NCBI RefSeq assembly: GCF_042676065.1
Contig: NZ_JBHTJO010000001.1
Coordinates: 558,001-622,000, forward strand
Origin: Methyloligella solikamskensis
GTDB taxonomy: Bacteria; Pseudomonadota; Alphaproteobacteria; Rhizobiales; Methyloligellaceae
DNA: 64,000 nt
Direction: 5' to 3'
Made by a program: the position numbers and the translations under genes. Each line of letters starts with the position of its first letter. Positions within the stretch are counted from its first letter, which is position 1. Below the pieces are notes generated by a model. That model ran no database searches and was not told the origin of the DNA. It saw only the letters and a list, made by a program, of their open reading frames with translations. Shown here one piece after another: positions 18,022 to 27,627 of this stretch.

Positions 18022-19059
18022 TTACGCCGCAGCAGTCTCCGCGCCCGAGGCCTCGACTTCCGAAATGGTCTTCAGGATCTGAGAAGCGATGGCGTAGGGG
18101 TCGCCCTGGGAGTTCGGGCGGCGATCCTCGAGATAGCCCTTGTAGTCGTTCTTCACGAAGGAGTGGGGCACGCGGATCGAAGCGCCGCGATCGGCCACGC
18201 CATAGGAGAACTTGTTCCATGGCGCCGTCTCGTGCTTGCCGGTCAGGCGCATGTGGTTGTCCGGACCGTAGACGGCGATGTGGTCTTCCAGGTTCTTCTC
18301 GAACTGGGCCATCAGCGCCTCGAAATACTCCTTGCCGCCGACTTCACGCAGATAGGCAGTGGAGAAGTTGGCGTGCATGCCGGAGCCGTTCCAGTCGGTG
18401 TCGCCCAGCGGCTTGCAGTGGTATTCGATGTCGATGCCGTATTTCTCGGTCAGCCGCTCCAGCAGGTAGCGGGCCATCCACATTTCGTCGGCGGCCTTCT
18501 TGGAGCCCTTGCCGAAGATCTGGAATTCCCACTGGCCCTTGGCCACCTCGGCGTTGATGCCTTCGTGGTTGATGCCGGCCTTCAGGCAGAGATTGAGGTG
18601 CTCCTCGACAATCTCGCGGGCGACGGAACCGACGCTCGAATAGCCGACGCCGGTGTAATACTTGCCTTGCGGCTCCGGATAGCCATCAGCCGGGAAGCCG
18701 AGCGGGCGGCCGTCCTTATAGAAGAAGTACTCCTGCTCGAAGCCGAACCAGGCGTCGTCGTCATCCAGGATGGTGGCGCGCTTGTTGGACGGGTGCGGAG
18801 TGCCATCGGGCAGCATCACTTCGCACATGACCAGCACGCCATTTTCGCGCGCGGCATCAGGGAAGACGCGGACCGGCTTCAGGATGCAATCGGAGTTGCT
18901 GCCGTCGGCCTGCTCAGTGGAGCTGCCGTCAAAACCCCAGAGCGGAAGATCATCGAGGGACGGAAACGTCTCATATTCTTTGATCTGGGTCTTTCCACGA
19001 AGATTCGGTACCGGTTCGTAGCCATCGAGCCAAATGTACTCGAGCTTATACTTGGTCAT
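18022..19059 (-). CDS. glnII: Glutamine synthetase type II (GSII)
   Basis: Makes glutamine from glutamate, ammonium and ATP. At 345 residues and with DGYEPVPNLRGKT, LPLWGFDGSSTEQA, CEVMLPDGTPHPSNKR and GADRGASIRVP-like (ADRGASIRVPHSF) segments it is the eukaryote-like GSII found in rhizobia and relatives, not the adenylylated GlnA form. A sigma-54 type promoter lies about 90 bases upstream (19148-19166), which fits NtrC control under nitrogen limitation. A DUF2735 gene is divergent at 19501, as in rhizobial glnII regions. Confidence 0.96.
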   Translation of the reverse strand: MTKYKLEYIWLDGYEPVPNLRGKTQIKEYETFPSLDDLPLWGFDGSSTEQADGSNSDCILKPVRVFPDAARENGVLVMCEVMLPDGTPHPSNKRATILDDDDAWFGFEQEYFFYKDGRPLGFPADGYPEPQGKYYTGVGYSSVGSVAREIVEEHLNLCLKAGINHEGINAEVAKGQWEFQIFGKGSKKAADEMWMARYLLERLTEKYGIDIEYHCKPLGDTDWNGSGMHANFSTAYLREVGGKEYFEALMAQFEKNLEDHIAVYGPDNHMRLTGKHETAPWNKFSYGVADRGASIRVPHSFVKNDYKGYLEDRRPNSQGDPYAIASQILKTISEVEASGAETAAA

Positions 19060-19147
19060 TAGCTTATCCCTTGTCTGCTGAAAGCGCAGTGCGCCATCCC
19101 TAGCCCTAGCGGCCGCTGAGCTCAGGGCCTCGTTGACCCCCCTCCAG

Positions 19148-19166
19148 ACGCATTAAATGTGCCAAA
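19148..19166 (-). promoter_or_regulatory. Sigma-54 promoter of glnII
   Basis: On the minus strand the sequence TTTGGCACATTTAATGCG has GG and GC exactly 10 bases apart, matching the -24/-12 consensus TGGCAC-N5-TTGC with one mismatch (ATGC). The transcript would start roughly 80 bases before the glnII ATG. Confidence 0.8.
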
Positions 19167-19238
19167 CCGGCCGCGATTTACTGCCTCAGCCGCCCTTTGA
19201 GCCAGGTCTGGCCGGACACCGGGCGGCGCCGTTTCACA

Positions 19239-19255
19239 TTTGTTTAATAAACAAA
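19239..19255. promoter_or_regulatory. Perfect 17-bp AT-rich palindrome
   Basis: TTTGTTTA-A-TAAACAAA, 8-bp arms with one central base, in an otherwise GC-rich stretch. It lies about 75 bases upstream of the glnII sigma-54 site and 245 bases before the DUF2735 gene, a reasonable place for an activator or repressor site. No regulator is identified. Confidence 0.5.
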
Positions 19256-19500
19256 AGGACTTCGGGGTTTCGGACGGGGGCGCGACGCGCCAGGAGGCCG
19301 CACCGGGCAGGCGCTAAAAAAGAGTCAGTTTTGCTGTCCTACCCGAATGCCGAATGGGCAGGCAGAATAAAGTACGCTGAAATATTGGGCGAATGGCCAT
19401 TTTCTTATGCAAAAGGATGAGGCGACTCCTATATACGGGAACTTACCCCTGTGTCGGCGGAGTTGTTTGCTGGCGGGAGTATTGAAGAAAGGAAATAGCT

Positions 19501-19686
19501 ATGAATGCTTTTAGGGAGAGCGCTGAGATAATTCAGTTCCCTGCTGGCGGACGTGCTGGCTTCGAGCGGCGCGAACGTCGAGCGGCTGTGGAGCAGGGTT
19601 ACACTGCTCACGTCGAGATGGCGTCGGGTGGCGCCTGGTATCACGAAGAAGCGATCCGGGAAGCCAACCGTGCCAACAACAGCTGA
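19501..19686 (+). CDS. DUF2735 small protein
   Basis: A 61-residue protein starting at 19501 after GAAAGGAAAT. It contains the DUF2735 pattern: RESAEIIQFPAGGRAG near the N-terminus and GAWYHEEAIREANRA at the C-terminus. Members lie next to glnII in rhizobia; their function is unknown. Its own terminator follows at 19727-19767. The position opposite glnII suggests a role or at least co-regulation with nitrogen status. Confidence 0.85.
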   Translation: MNAFRESAEIIQFPAGGRAGFERRERRAAVEQGYTAHVEMASGGAWYHEEAIREANRANNS

Positions 19687-19726
19687 CGTAGACCGATGTT
19701 GCCGCGAAAGCGGCTGCAAATCGTGA

Positions 19727-19767
19727 AGAGGGTCGTGCTTCGATAAAAGCCCGGCCCTCTTTTTTTG
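19727..19767 (+). terminator. Intrinsic terminator after DUF2735 gene
   Basis: AGAGGGTCG and CGGCCCTCT (one G-T pair) form a stem, directly followed by seven Ts. Confidence 0.85.
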
Positions 19768-19861
19768 TCTGGAGTTCGCACCTCTCTCCTCTGCAACTGT
19801 CGAATCGACATCGCAAGGCAGTCGCCATAAGGTTTTTCCGTTCTTGGCTGTGGGGGGTCTC

Positions 19862-20356
19862 GTGAAACGTTTATTCTTCTCTTTCGTCGTTCTCGGTCTG
19901 GCTTGGGCCTATGCGATGCCGGCCAACGCCGAGTCCTGCCAGGCGGAGGTGGATGCCATCGTCAAGAGCACCACCACGGATCTGTTGCGCCAGGCGATCG
20001 CAGACAAGCCGGAGCTCGCCGAGCTCGAGGAAAAAGAGCTGGTCTTGCGGAGTGGGCAGACTTTGCTCACGGCACCGCGCGGAGACATCAAGGCTTACGG
20101 GTGGATGATGCTGCTTTGGTATGGCGGTCCCGAGGGGCGCAATATCGTGGTGGAGTCCGGCCCCACGCTGGAGACCGAGGAGGCTCGGGCGCATCTCTAT
20201 TATGTGATGGCGCTTTGGCAGCTGCGCGCCGACGACCCTGAGACCGCCGCCAAGGGGCGGGATCTGCTGTCCCAGGTGCGCGATACGGGCAAGGTGACCT
20301 TCGCGCCCGACGAGATGTGGACGCTGTTCCTCGAAGAGTGCTCCCTGCCGGAGTAG
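19862..20356 (+). CDS. Secreted protein of unknown function
   Basis: Start codon GTG at 19862 after GGGGGG; an earlier GTG at 19850 is possible. The 164 residues begin with a signal peptide (KRLFFSFVVLGLAWAYA...ANA) and the mature part is helical and acidic with one Cys near each end (ESCQAEVDAIV, EECSLPE), which may pair. No known domain was recognised. It stands alone between terminators and repeats. Confidence 0.65.
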   Translation: MKRLFFSFVVLGLAWAYAMPANAESCQAEVDAIVKSTTTDLLRQAIADKPELAELEEKELVLRSGQTLLTAPRGDIKAYGWMMLLWYGGPEGRNIVVESGPTLETEEARAHLYYVMALWQLRADDPETAAKGRDLLSQVRDTGKVTFAPDEMWTLFLEECSLPE

Positions 20357-20382
20357 CGCAATACGATTGCGTGCCGCAAAAG

Positions 20383-20463
20383 CCCGACATACCGGCGAAC
20401 GCCGGTATCCAATCGTAGACTCTTTCCCGCGGTGCTAGATCCCGGCTTTCGCCGGGATAACGC
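20383..20463. repeat. Pair of palindromic intergenic repeats
   Basis: Two hairpins of a common proteobacterial dispersed type: ATACCGGCG-AAC-GCCGGTAT (20389-20408) and, in the opposite direction, ATCCCGGC-TTTC-GCCGGGAT (20439-20458). Their translation on the minus strand gives the familiar meaningless peptide DWIPAFAGM, which marks this repeat in many genomes. They may act as a transcript end for the preceding gene. Confidence 0.7.
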
Positions 20464-20581
20464 CGAGTGTGAGATGAGCTCTCTGGAATTACCGGCGGAA
20501 CGCGCCCTTGAACCCCGATTCCTCCCTCGTCTTGTCCGAGTGCCGGTTGACCGCTGGTCTGCGCCGTAGCAGGAAATGAGC

Positions 20582-21718
20582 ATGATAGAGCGAGCATCAG
20601 AGACTGCCGGCACAGAACACTCCGATGGCCAAGAGGCGGACGACGCGGCCCCCCAGCAGGCGGAGAACCCGGTTAAATATTCCATGTCGCCGGGGCTTTC
20701 GGGTTTTCTCGGGGCCAACAGGATTTCGCTGGCGATCTCGTCCTACCAGTCCGGCAAGTTCTACCTGCTCGGCCAGAATACCGATGGCGGGCTGCTGGTG
20801 GACGAGCGGCTGTTCCGCAAGGCGATGGGCATCGCGGTTCCGGACAAGGACACGCTGCTGCTGGCCACGCTGTTTCAGATCATGCGGTTCAAGAACGTTC
20901 TCGGCCCGGACCAGCAGGTCAATAATCTGTTCGATCACTGCTATGTGCCGCGGCAGATCTACGTCACCGGCGAGCTGGACGCCCACGATGTCGGTCAGCT
21001 GAAGGACGGGCGGATCGTCTTCGTCAACACGCTCTTTAACTGCCTCGCCACGCCGTCGGACCGGCACAGCTTCACACCCATCTGGAAGCCGCCCTTCATC
21101 TCGAAGATCGTCAAGGAAGACCGCTGCCATCTAAACGGTCTGGCCATGGAAGACGGGGTGCCCCGCTATGTCACGGCAGTGAGCAAGTCCGACACGATCG
21201 ACGGCTGGCGCGATAGGCGCTTCGACGGCGGCATCCTGATCGATGTCCAGAAGAACGAGGTGGTGCTGGAGGGGCTGGCCATGCCCCATTCGCCGCGGCT
21301 CTATGACGGGAAGCTCTGGGTGCTTAATTCCGGCACCGGCGAACTCGGCTGGGTCGAGGGGTTGGAGGATGGAAAGGCCGAATTCAAGCCGTTCGTCTTC
21401 TGCCCCGGCTTCGTGCGGGGGCTCGCCTTCCACGGGAACTATGCCTTCGTCGGCCTGTCCAAGCCGCGTTACGAACGCTTCGAAGGGCTAGCGTTGGACG
21501 AGCGTCTGCGGGAAGCGGATTCCGAACCCTGGTGCGGCGTCCAGGTGATCGATCTGAAGACCGGGGCGTGCGCCCACTGGTTCCGCATCGACGGCGCCAT
21601 CGGGGAGCTCTACGACCTTGCCATCGTGCCAGGCGTGATACGGGGCATGTCCTTGAGCTTCGCCACCAACGAGATCATGGGGCTGATCACCCACGATCCG
21701 CTGGAGGAGGGGGCGTAA
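20582..21718 (+). CDS. TIGR03032 / DUF4915 family protein
   Basis: About 378 residues. ATGs occur at 20576 and 20582; the second is chosen because AGGAAA sits 5 bases before it. The sequence carries the TIGR03032 hallmarks HLNGLAMEDGVPRYVTA and TIDGWRDRRFDGG, then repeated beta-propeller-like strands (PHSPRLYDGKLWVLNSGTG, FCPGFVRGLAFHG). The family is uncharacterised; in other proteins the domain follows TPR repeats or sulfotransferase genes. No signal peptide is visible. Neighbours do not suggest a function. Confidence 0.85.
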   Translation: MIERASETAGTEHSDGQEADDAAPQQAENPVKYSMSPGLSGFLGANRISLAISSYQSGKFYLLGQNTDGGLLVDERLFRKAMGIAVPDKDTLLLATLFQIMRFKNVLGPDQQVNNLFDHCYVPRQIYVTGELDAHDVGQLKDGRIVFVNTLFNCLATPSDRHSFTPIWKPPFISKIVKEDRCHLNGLAMEDGVPRYVTAVSKSDTIDGWRDRRFDGGILIDVQKNEVVLEGLAMPHSPRLYDGKLWVLNSGTGELGWVEGLEDGKAEFKPFVFCPGFVRGLAFHGNYAFVGLSKPRYERFEGLALDERLREADSEPWCGVQVIDLKTGACAHWFRIDGAIGELYDLAIVPGVIRGMSLSFATNEIMGLITHDPLEEGA

Positions 21719-21860
21719 GAGACGGCCTGCTGGCGACCGGTCGCCGCACCGGTATCGCCCGAAACCGCTTCCACCGCACCCATCTCGCCTGACTGGCTCA
21801 AGCTCAAATCGCTGAAATCTTGCGGTTTTCCGGCTGCAATGACTGCATGACCTAGCATAT

Positions 21861-21877
21861 CATTGATACGATCAATG
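21861..21877. promoter_or_regulatory. LysR-type operator candidate
   Basis: CATTGAT-ACG-ATCAATG, a perfect 7-bp inverted repeat that also fits T-N11-A, the LysR-family box. It lies about 57 bases before the next gene's start and the row ends with a LysR regulator, a natural candidate to bind here. Confidence 0.5.
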
Positions 21878-21933
21878 CTCACTATGCATAGAACGTTGTT
21901 TTAGCCAATGCTCTTTGGCGGCAACATCGGGGC

Positions 21934-22674
21934 ATGAGCGCAAACGATACGCCTTCGGCTCCTTTGGCCGCGCAGCAGAGCGGTGAGCCACTCGACGTCG
22001 CCGATCTCGACGGGGTGTGGCAGCGCACGCTGCTGCTTCAGCCGGACGGTACCTCCGACACATCGACGGAGGTCTATTGGCTCCAGCTCAATACGCTGTT
22101 CGGGGATATCCGGTCTCCGGCCGCCATCGGTCCGAAAGATGGCCAAGTGCGGCGGTGCCTGTGCGCGTTCGCCGGGACATTGCGCAAGCGCGACGGCGAG
22201 ATCTTCCACTGGGATCAGGATTGGGATTGCGGACTGCCGGCCGATGGCTGGCCCGACGAAGGATTCTTGCGCTGGGAAGGCGAGGTCCTGCGCGAGGACG
22301 GGGTTCACGAGCCCTATATCGAACATTGGAAGCTGGTGGCCGAGCCTGGCGAAGACGATTTCGCCTGCTGGCTCGATGACGCTTCCGGGAAACGCGCCGG
22401 GCTGCTGATCCGCATGGGCGCCTTCGCCTACTGCGTCTCGCAGACGAGCGACAATCCCGAGACCTTGCGATTTCTTCTTTTCAAGCAGAACGCCGACGGC
22501 TGGTTTCTGGCCGCGACGAATGGAGGGGACGACCCCGCCGGTGCCGGCCTCACATCAAGAGGCCTGACTTGGCCCCAGGTGCTCGATCTGGCCGGCATCA
22601 AAAAGCCTGAAGCTGAAGAGGGTGAAGCGGACGACCGGTCACTCTCGATGAATTTCGAAATTCAAGGAGCGTGA
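21934..22674 (+). CDS. HRI1-like protein of unknown function
   Basis: A 246-residue cytosolic protein, start ATG at 21934. The pattern DGVWQRTLLLQPDGTSDT, VYWLQLNTLFGDIR and CAFAGTL resembles the lipocalin-like HRI1 family (named from a yeast protein), with a second half containing WKLVAEPGEDDF. Assignment is from memory of these conserved stretches and is tentative. Its stop overlaps the possible upstream start of the oxygenase gene, so it is the first gene of the operon 21934-26578. Confidence 0.6.
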   Translation: MSANDTPSAPLAAQQSGEPLDVADLDGVWQRTLLLQPDGTSDTSTEVYWLQLNTLFGDIRSPAAIGPKDGQVRRCLCAFAGTLRKRDGEIFHWDQDWDCGLPADGWPDEGFLRWEGEVLREDGVHEPYIEHWKLVAEPGEDDFACWLDDASGKRAGLLIRMGAFAYCVSQTSDNPETLRFLLFKQNADGWFLAATNGGDDPAGAGLTSRGLTWPQVLDLAGIKKPEAEEGEADDRSLSMNFEIQGA

Positions 22675-22679
22675 GAACC

Positions 22680-23717
22680 ATGAGTTCTTTTCAGGAAATT
22701 CCCGTCATCGACATCACCGATCTGGGATCGGACGATGCAGAAAAGCATAAGGCGGTCGTCGCCGCGATCCGCGATGCAGCCGAGAATGTCGGCTTTCTGA
22801 CCGTGACCGGTCACGGCATCCCGCAAGAGACCATCGACGGTCTCCTCTCCGAGACGAAGAAGTTCTTCGCCCTGCCGGAAGAGGAGAAGATGAAGGCCTA
22901 TATCGGCAACTCCACCAATCACCGGGGCTACGTGCCGGAAGGCGAGGAAGTCTTCGCCAGCGGCAGCAAGGACATGAAGGAAGCGTTCGATCTTTCGGTC
23001 GATCTTCCGGCCGACGACCCGGACTACGTGGCGGGCAATCCTATGCTCGGTCCCAATCAATGGCCCGAGGGCAGGCCCGAGTTCAAAGAGAAGGTGATGG
23101 CGTATTACAACGCTGCCTTCGAGCTCGGGCAGCGCCTGACGCGCGGCTTCTCCGAAGCGCTCGGCCTGGAGCCTGAAGCGCTCGACAAGTATTTTGAGAA
23201 GCCGCCGTCACAGCTTCGCTTGATCCATTACCCCTACAATCCGGATGCGCCGGAAGACCGGCCCGGTATCGGGTCTCATACGGACTACGAGGCCTTCACC
23301 CTGCTGCTGCCCACGGCACCGGGTCTTGAGGTCATGAACGACGAAGGCGAGTGGATCGACGCGCCACCGGTGCCGGGCGGGATCGTCATCAATATCGGCG
23401 ACATGATGGAGGTCTGGTCGAACGGCCTCTTCACCGCCACCTCCCATCGGGTGCGCAAGGTGAAGGAAGAACGCTACTCCTTCCCGCTGTTCTACTCCTG
23501 CGGCTACTGGACCGTGGTCGAGCCGCTGCCGCAGTTCGTCGACGAGGATCATCCGCCGGCCTATGAGCCGGTCACCGCGGGCGAGCATCTGCACGCCCAG
23601 ACGGTGCAGACCTTCACCTATCTCAAAGACAGGCTGGCCCGGGGCGAGATCACGCTTCCGGAGAATAGCCGCGCCTTGTCGTCCTTCGGTCAGGAAGCGA
23701 AACGGAAGGCCTCGTGA
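22680..23717 (+). CDS. 2-oxoglutarate/Fe(II) oxygenase, isopenicillin N synthase-like
   Basis: A 345-residue member of the IPNS-like dioxygenases. Start ATG at 22680, with AGGAG about 11 bases upstream. An N-terminal DIOX_N part (PVIDITDLG, GFLTVTGHGIP) is followed by the double-stranded beta-helix: iron ligands H and D in SHTDYEAF, the distal H in TATSHRV, and the RYSFPLF segment whose Arg/Ser bind the 2-oxo acid. It is followed with a GTGA overlap by an ABC permease, so it likely acts on whatever the transporter imports. The substrate is unknown. Confidence 0.88.
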   Translation: MSSFQEIPVIDITDLGSDDAEKHKAVVAAIRDAAENVGFLTVTGHGIPQETIDGLLSETKKFFALPEEEKMKAYIGNSTNHRGYVPEGEEVFASGSKDMKEAFDLSVDLPADDPDYVAGNPMLGPNQWPEGRPEFKEKVMAYYNAAFELGQRLTRGFSEALGLEPEALDKYFEKPPSQLRLIHYPYNPDAPEDRPGIGSHTDYEAFTLLLPTAPGLEVMNDEGEWIDAPPVPGGIVINIGDMMEVWSNGLFTATSHRVRKVKEERYSFPLFYSCGYWTVVEPLPQFVDEDHPPAYEPVTAGEHLHAQTVQTFTYLKDRLARGEITLPENSRALSSFGQEAKRKAS

Positions 23718-24577
23718 CGACAGACACAGCATCTGTCCTGAACCAACCAAGCTCCGTCGGAGCGGGGGTGCTGCCGGGTTTCCTGCCCAAGCTGGAGATC
23801 TACGGCACCATCTCGGCCCGGCGGCGCATCCTCCTCGGCATCCTCGGGGTCATCTCGTTTCTGACCCTGTGGAGCCTGGCGAGCTGGCTGGAGTTCGTGT
23901 CGCCGCGCCTGCTTCCGCCGCCCTGGAAGGTGGTGGCGGCGCTCTACGAGCTGCTGCAGAAGGGCTTCGTCTACGACATCCTCACCAGCGTCTATCGCAT
24001 CCTGTTCAGCTTCGCGCTCGCCGTGGCCTTCGCCTATCCGATGGGCTTGCTGATCGGCACATCGGCGTCGGTCTCCGGCTTTTTCGCGCCGCTGGTCTCG
24101 GCGTTCCGCTATCTGCCTGCGCCGGCCTTCGTGCCGCTGCTCTTGATGTGGCTCGGCGCCGGCGATGGCCAGAAGATCGCGCTGCTCTTCCTCGGCGTTG
24201 TCTGGTTCCTCATCACCATCATCGCCGACCATGTACGGGCCGTGCCGCGGGACTTCGTCGATACGTCGCGCACACTCGGTGCCGATACGCGGCAGATCTA
24301 CTTCACCGTCATCGCGCCGGCCTCCTGGCCGCGGGTCTGGGATGCGTTACGCCAGATGCTGGCGGTGAGCTGGACCTATCTCGTCATCGCCGAGATCGTC
24401 GCCGCCACGGATGGCATCGGCGCCATGATGATGCGCGCCCAGCGCTTTGTTCGCGTCGACGACGTGATGGCCGGGATCCTGACCATCGGCATCCTCGGCG
24501 TCTTCTTCGATTTCCTTTTCCGCTTTGTCGGCAAGCGACTGTTCGTTCACGAGACGATCGAGCAGGAGCGCGGCTGA
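23714..24577 (+). CDS. ABC transporter permease (SsuC/TauC/ThiX type)
   Basis: A 287-residue inner-membrane protein with about six hydrophobic segments and the BPD_transp_1 EAA-like loop (DTSRTLGADTRQIYFTVIAPASWP). It starts at GTG 23714, overlapping the oxygenase stop by 4 bases. It belongs to the nitrate/sulfonate/taurine/thiamine-precursor import group. Partners are the binding protein (24612) and ATPase (25706). Confidence 0.9.
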   Translation: MTTDTASVLNQPSSVGAGVLPGFLPKLEIYGTISARRRILLGILGVISFLTLWSLASWLEFVSPRLLPPPWKVVAALYELLQKGFVYDILTSVYRILFSFALAVAFAYPMGLLIGTSASVSGFFAPLVSAFRYLPAPAFVPLLLMWLGAGDGQKIALLFLGVVWFLITIIADHVRAVPRDFVDTSRTLGADTRQIYFTVIAPASWPRVWDALRQMLAVSWTYLVIAEIVAATDGIGAMMMRAQRFVRVDDVMAGILTIGILGVFFDFLFRFVGKRLFVHETIEQERG

Positions 24578-24611
24578 CATGAATACCGTCTCGTCAAACA
24601 GGAGTAAGCCA

Positions 24612-25705
24612 GTGTCCAAACCATTCCTTGCGTCCCGCTTGAAGCGTCTGGTGGCGCTTCCCGCTCTGCTCGCTTTCGCGCTTGTGCTGGGATTCAGCCC
24701 GATCAATTCCGCCAAGGCCGCCGACCCGACGCCGGTCCGCGTGGCGATGTTCTCCTGGCCGGGCTACGCCTTCTGGTTCCTCGCCAAGGAGAAGAACTTC
24801 GTTCCGGAGATCGAACTCGATATCCAGATCATCGAGGACCCCTATCAGAGCTTCGGCCTGATGCAGGCGGGGCAGCTGGATGTTGCGTCCAGCACCGCCG
24901 AATACGGACCGCTGGCGGCTGCCGAAGGCAACGACATCCGCCTCGTCGCCTACACGAACCCGTCCCACGGTACGGACCAGATCATCGTACGGCCGGAAAT
25001 CGAGTCGGCGAAGGATCTGAAGGGCAAGAGCGTTGCCGTCATGGAAGGCGGCCTGACCCAGATCTTCATGGGCATCTGGCTTGAGCAGAACGGCGTCTCC
25101 ATCAAGGACGTGACCTTCAACAACCTGATCATGGACGACGCCATGGCGGCGATGATCTCCGGTCAGGTCGATGGCGGCGAGTTCTGGGAGCCTTATGCGA
25201 AGAACGTGAAGGAGAACCTGGAAGGCGCCAAGCTGATGGCCGATTCCTCCACGCCGTTCTGGAGTAAGAACGGTCTGCTGGCGGACGCCATGTATATGCG
25301 CAAGGGCTTCATCGAAGAGGATGACGGCAAGATCGCCGCGCTCACCCTGAAAGCCTATTTCGAGGCGGTGAAGTTCTGGCGCGAGAACCCCGAGGAAGCC
25401 AACGAGATCATGGCCAAGGCCCTGCAGTTCGAGATCGAGGATGTCGAGCTGGTCGTCGGTGACGGGTCCGAGGTCGGCGGCATCGTGATCTACGGCTTTT
25501 CCGACAGCGCCAAGTTCATGGGCGCCATGGACGGCGATCCCGAACTCGAAGAGCTCGGCCAGCACAACGGCCAGATCAAGGATCACTACGATCTGGTTTC
25601 CGACTGGTGGGTGAAGTTCAATCTCATCGACGAGAAGCCCGCCTTCGAGGATGGCGTTTCCATGAAGCCGATGCAGGTGCTGGTCGACAGCGGTTACGAG
25701 GGCGA

Positions 25706-25709
<4 letters not shown>
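24612..25709 (+). CDS. ABC transporter substrate-binding protein (NMT1/SsuA-like)
   Basis: A periplasmic binding protein. Two starts are possible: ATG 24579 and GTG 24612; the latter is preferred for GGAG 7 bases away and a shorter signal peptide (SKPFLASRLKRL...AKA). Mature domain starts ADPTPVRVAMFSWPGYAFW, followed by QAGQLDVASSTAEYGPLA and VDGGEFWEPYAKNV typical of the NMT1/SsuA fold. The ligand is not deducible. Stop and the next start overlap as ATGA. Confidence 0.88.
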
Positions 25710-26578
<869 letters not shown>

Positions 26579-26677
26579 GGCGCGAAGCGCTTCTCTCCAG
26601 CCATCCTGTTCCGGCTTGCCCGTTCGGGTAAGATCGCTGCCGCAATGACCTTCATTGCAAGGCACAGGATCTGAGCG

Positions 26678-27607
26678 ATGCATCCGAACGAAATGTTGTG
26701 GCGGCGGCTGGACTGGAATTTGATCCGGCTGTTCCACGAGATCGTCCAGCATGGCGGCGTGTCGGCCGCGGCGCGCAATCTCGGCCGTCAGCAGCCGGCC
26801 ACCAGCCAGGCGCTGTCCCGGCTCGAGGACCAGCTTGGCGTGAAGCTTTGCGAGCGCGGACCTGCGGGCTTCTCGGTGACGCCTGAAGGCAAGATCATCT
26901 TCGAGATCGCCTCTGAGATGGTCGAGCTGATGCGTCAGGCGCCGGATCTGCTCGCCCAGACGGCGGGGTCGGTGCGCGGGTCCTTGCGGGTCGCGATCAT
27001 GACCCAGGTGATCGATCCGGAGTTCGATGCGGTGCTGCAGGCGATCGCGCGGCGTCATCCGTTGCTGGAGATCACCATCGATACCGCGCCCTGGCAGACG
27101 ATCCTGGACCGGGTGCGGGTGGGCGATGCGGATCTCGGCCTGTCCTACGTGCAGATCCTCGATCAGGTGCTGAGCTACGAGCCGCTGATGAGCGAAACCC
27201 AGCAGCTCTATTGCAGCACGACCCATCCGCTCTACGGGCGGAGTTTCGACAATCCACGCGCGCTTTCAAACGAGAGCTTCTTCCTCACCGGGCGGGACGA
27301 GCCCCTGGAGCTGGTGAACTATCGCCGGCAATACGAGCTGGGAAAGAAGGTCCGGGGCGGGTCGGAGGATCTGGGCGAGCTAAAGCGGCTGATCTTCACC
27401 GGTGCTGCGATCGGCTTCCTGCCGACCCGTGTGGCGGAGGCCGATGTGAAGGCGCGCAAGCTTTGGCCGTTGCTCACCGATTCCCTGCTGCCGACCTATC
27501 CCGTCTACATCGTGACGCGGCCCGTTCAGTCGCGCAGCCAGCCTGCCCAACTCACCCTCGACGAGGCGCGGCGGCGCCTGCGGGCGGTCGGCCCCGGACG
27601 GGCGTAG
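26678..27607 (+). CDS. LysR-family transcription regulator
   Basis: A 309-residue LTTR: N-terminal winged helix (LDWNLIRLFHEIVQHGGVSA, then QQPATSQALSRLEDQLG) and a C-terminal effector domain. It follows the ABC operon on the same strand after 99 bases, so it may be autoregulated and control the operon through the palindrome at 21861-21877; this is inference. The start is ATG 26678 with AGGATCTGAGCG upstream. Confidence 0.9.
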   Translation: MHPNEMLWRRLDWNLIRLFHEIVQHGGVSAAARNLGRQQPATSQALSRLEDQLGVKLCERGPAGFSVTPEGKIIFEIASEMVELMRQAPDLLAQTAGSVRGSLRVAIMTQVIDPEFDAVLQAIARRHPLLEITIDTAPWQTILDRVRVGDADLGLSYVQILDQVLSYEPLMSETQQLYCSTTHPLYGRSFDNPRALSNESFFLTGRDEPLELVNYRRQYELGKKVRGGSEDLGELKRLIFTGAAIGFLPTRVAEADVKARKLWPLLTDSLLPTYPVYIVTRPVQSRSQPAQLTLDEARRRLRAVGPGRA

Positions 27608-27627
27608 GAAAAGCTGCTCGCGGTCAG

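Larger units (their letters stand above)
19060..19500. promoter_or_regulatory. Divergent regulatory region glnII / DUF2735
   Basis: About 440 bases without a gene between two divergent nitrogen-related genes. It contains the sigma-54 element for glnII and a perfect AT-rich palindrome at 19239-19255. No convincing sigma-54 element for the rightward gene was found (the nearest candidate near 19460-19475 has the wrong GG-GC spacing). Confidence 0.7.

Noticed and set aside
19455..19480. Second sigma-54 promoter for the DUF2735 gene
   Set aside because: GG and GC are 11 bases apart instead of 10, which abolishes known sigma-54 recognition.
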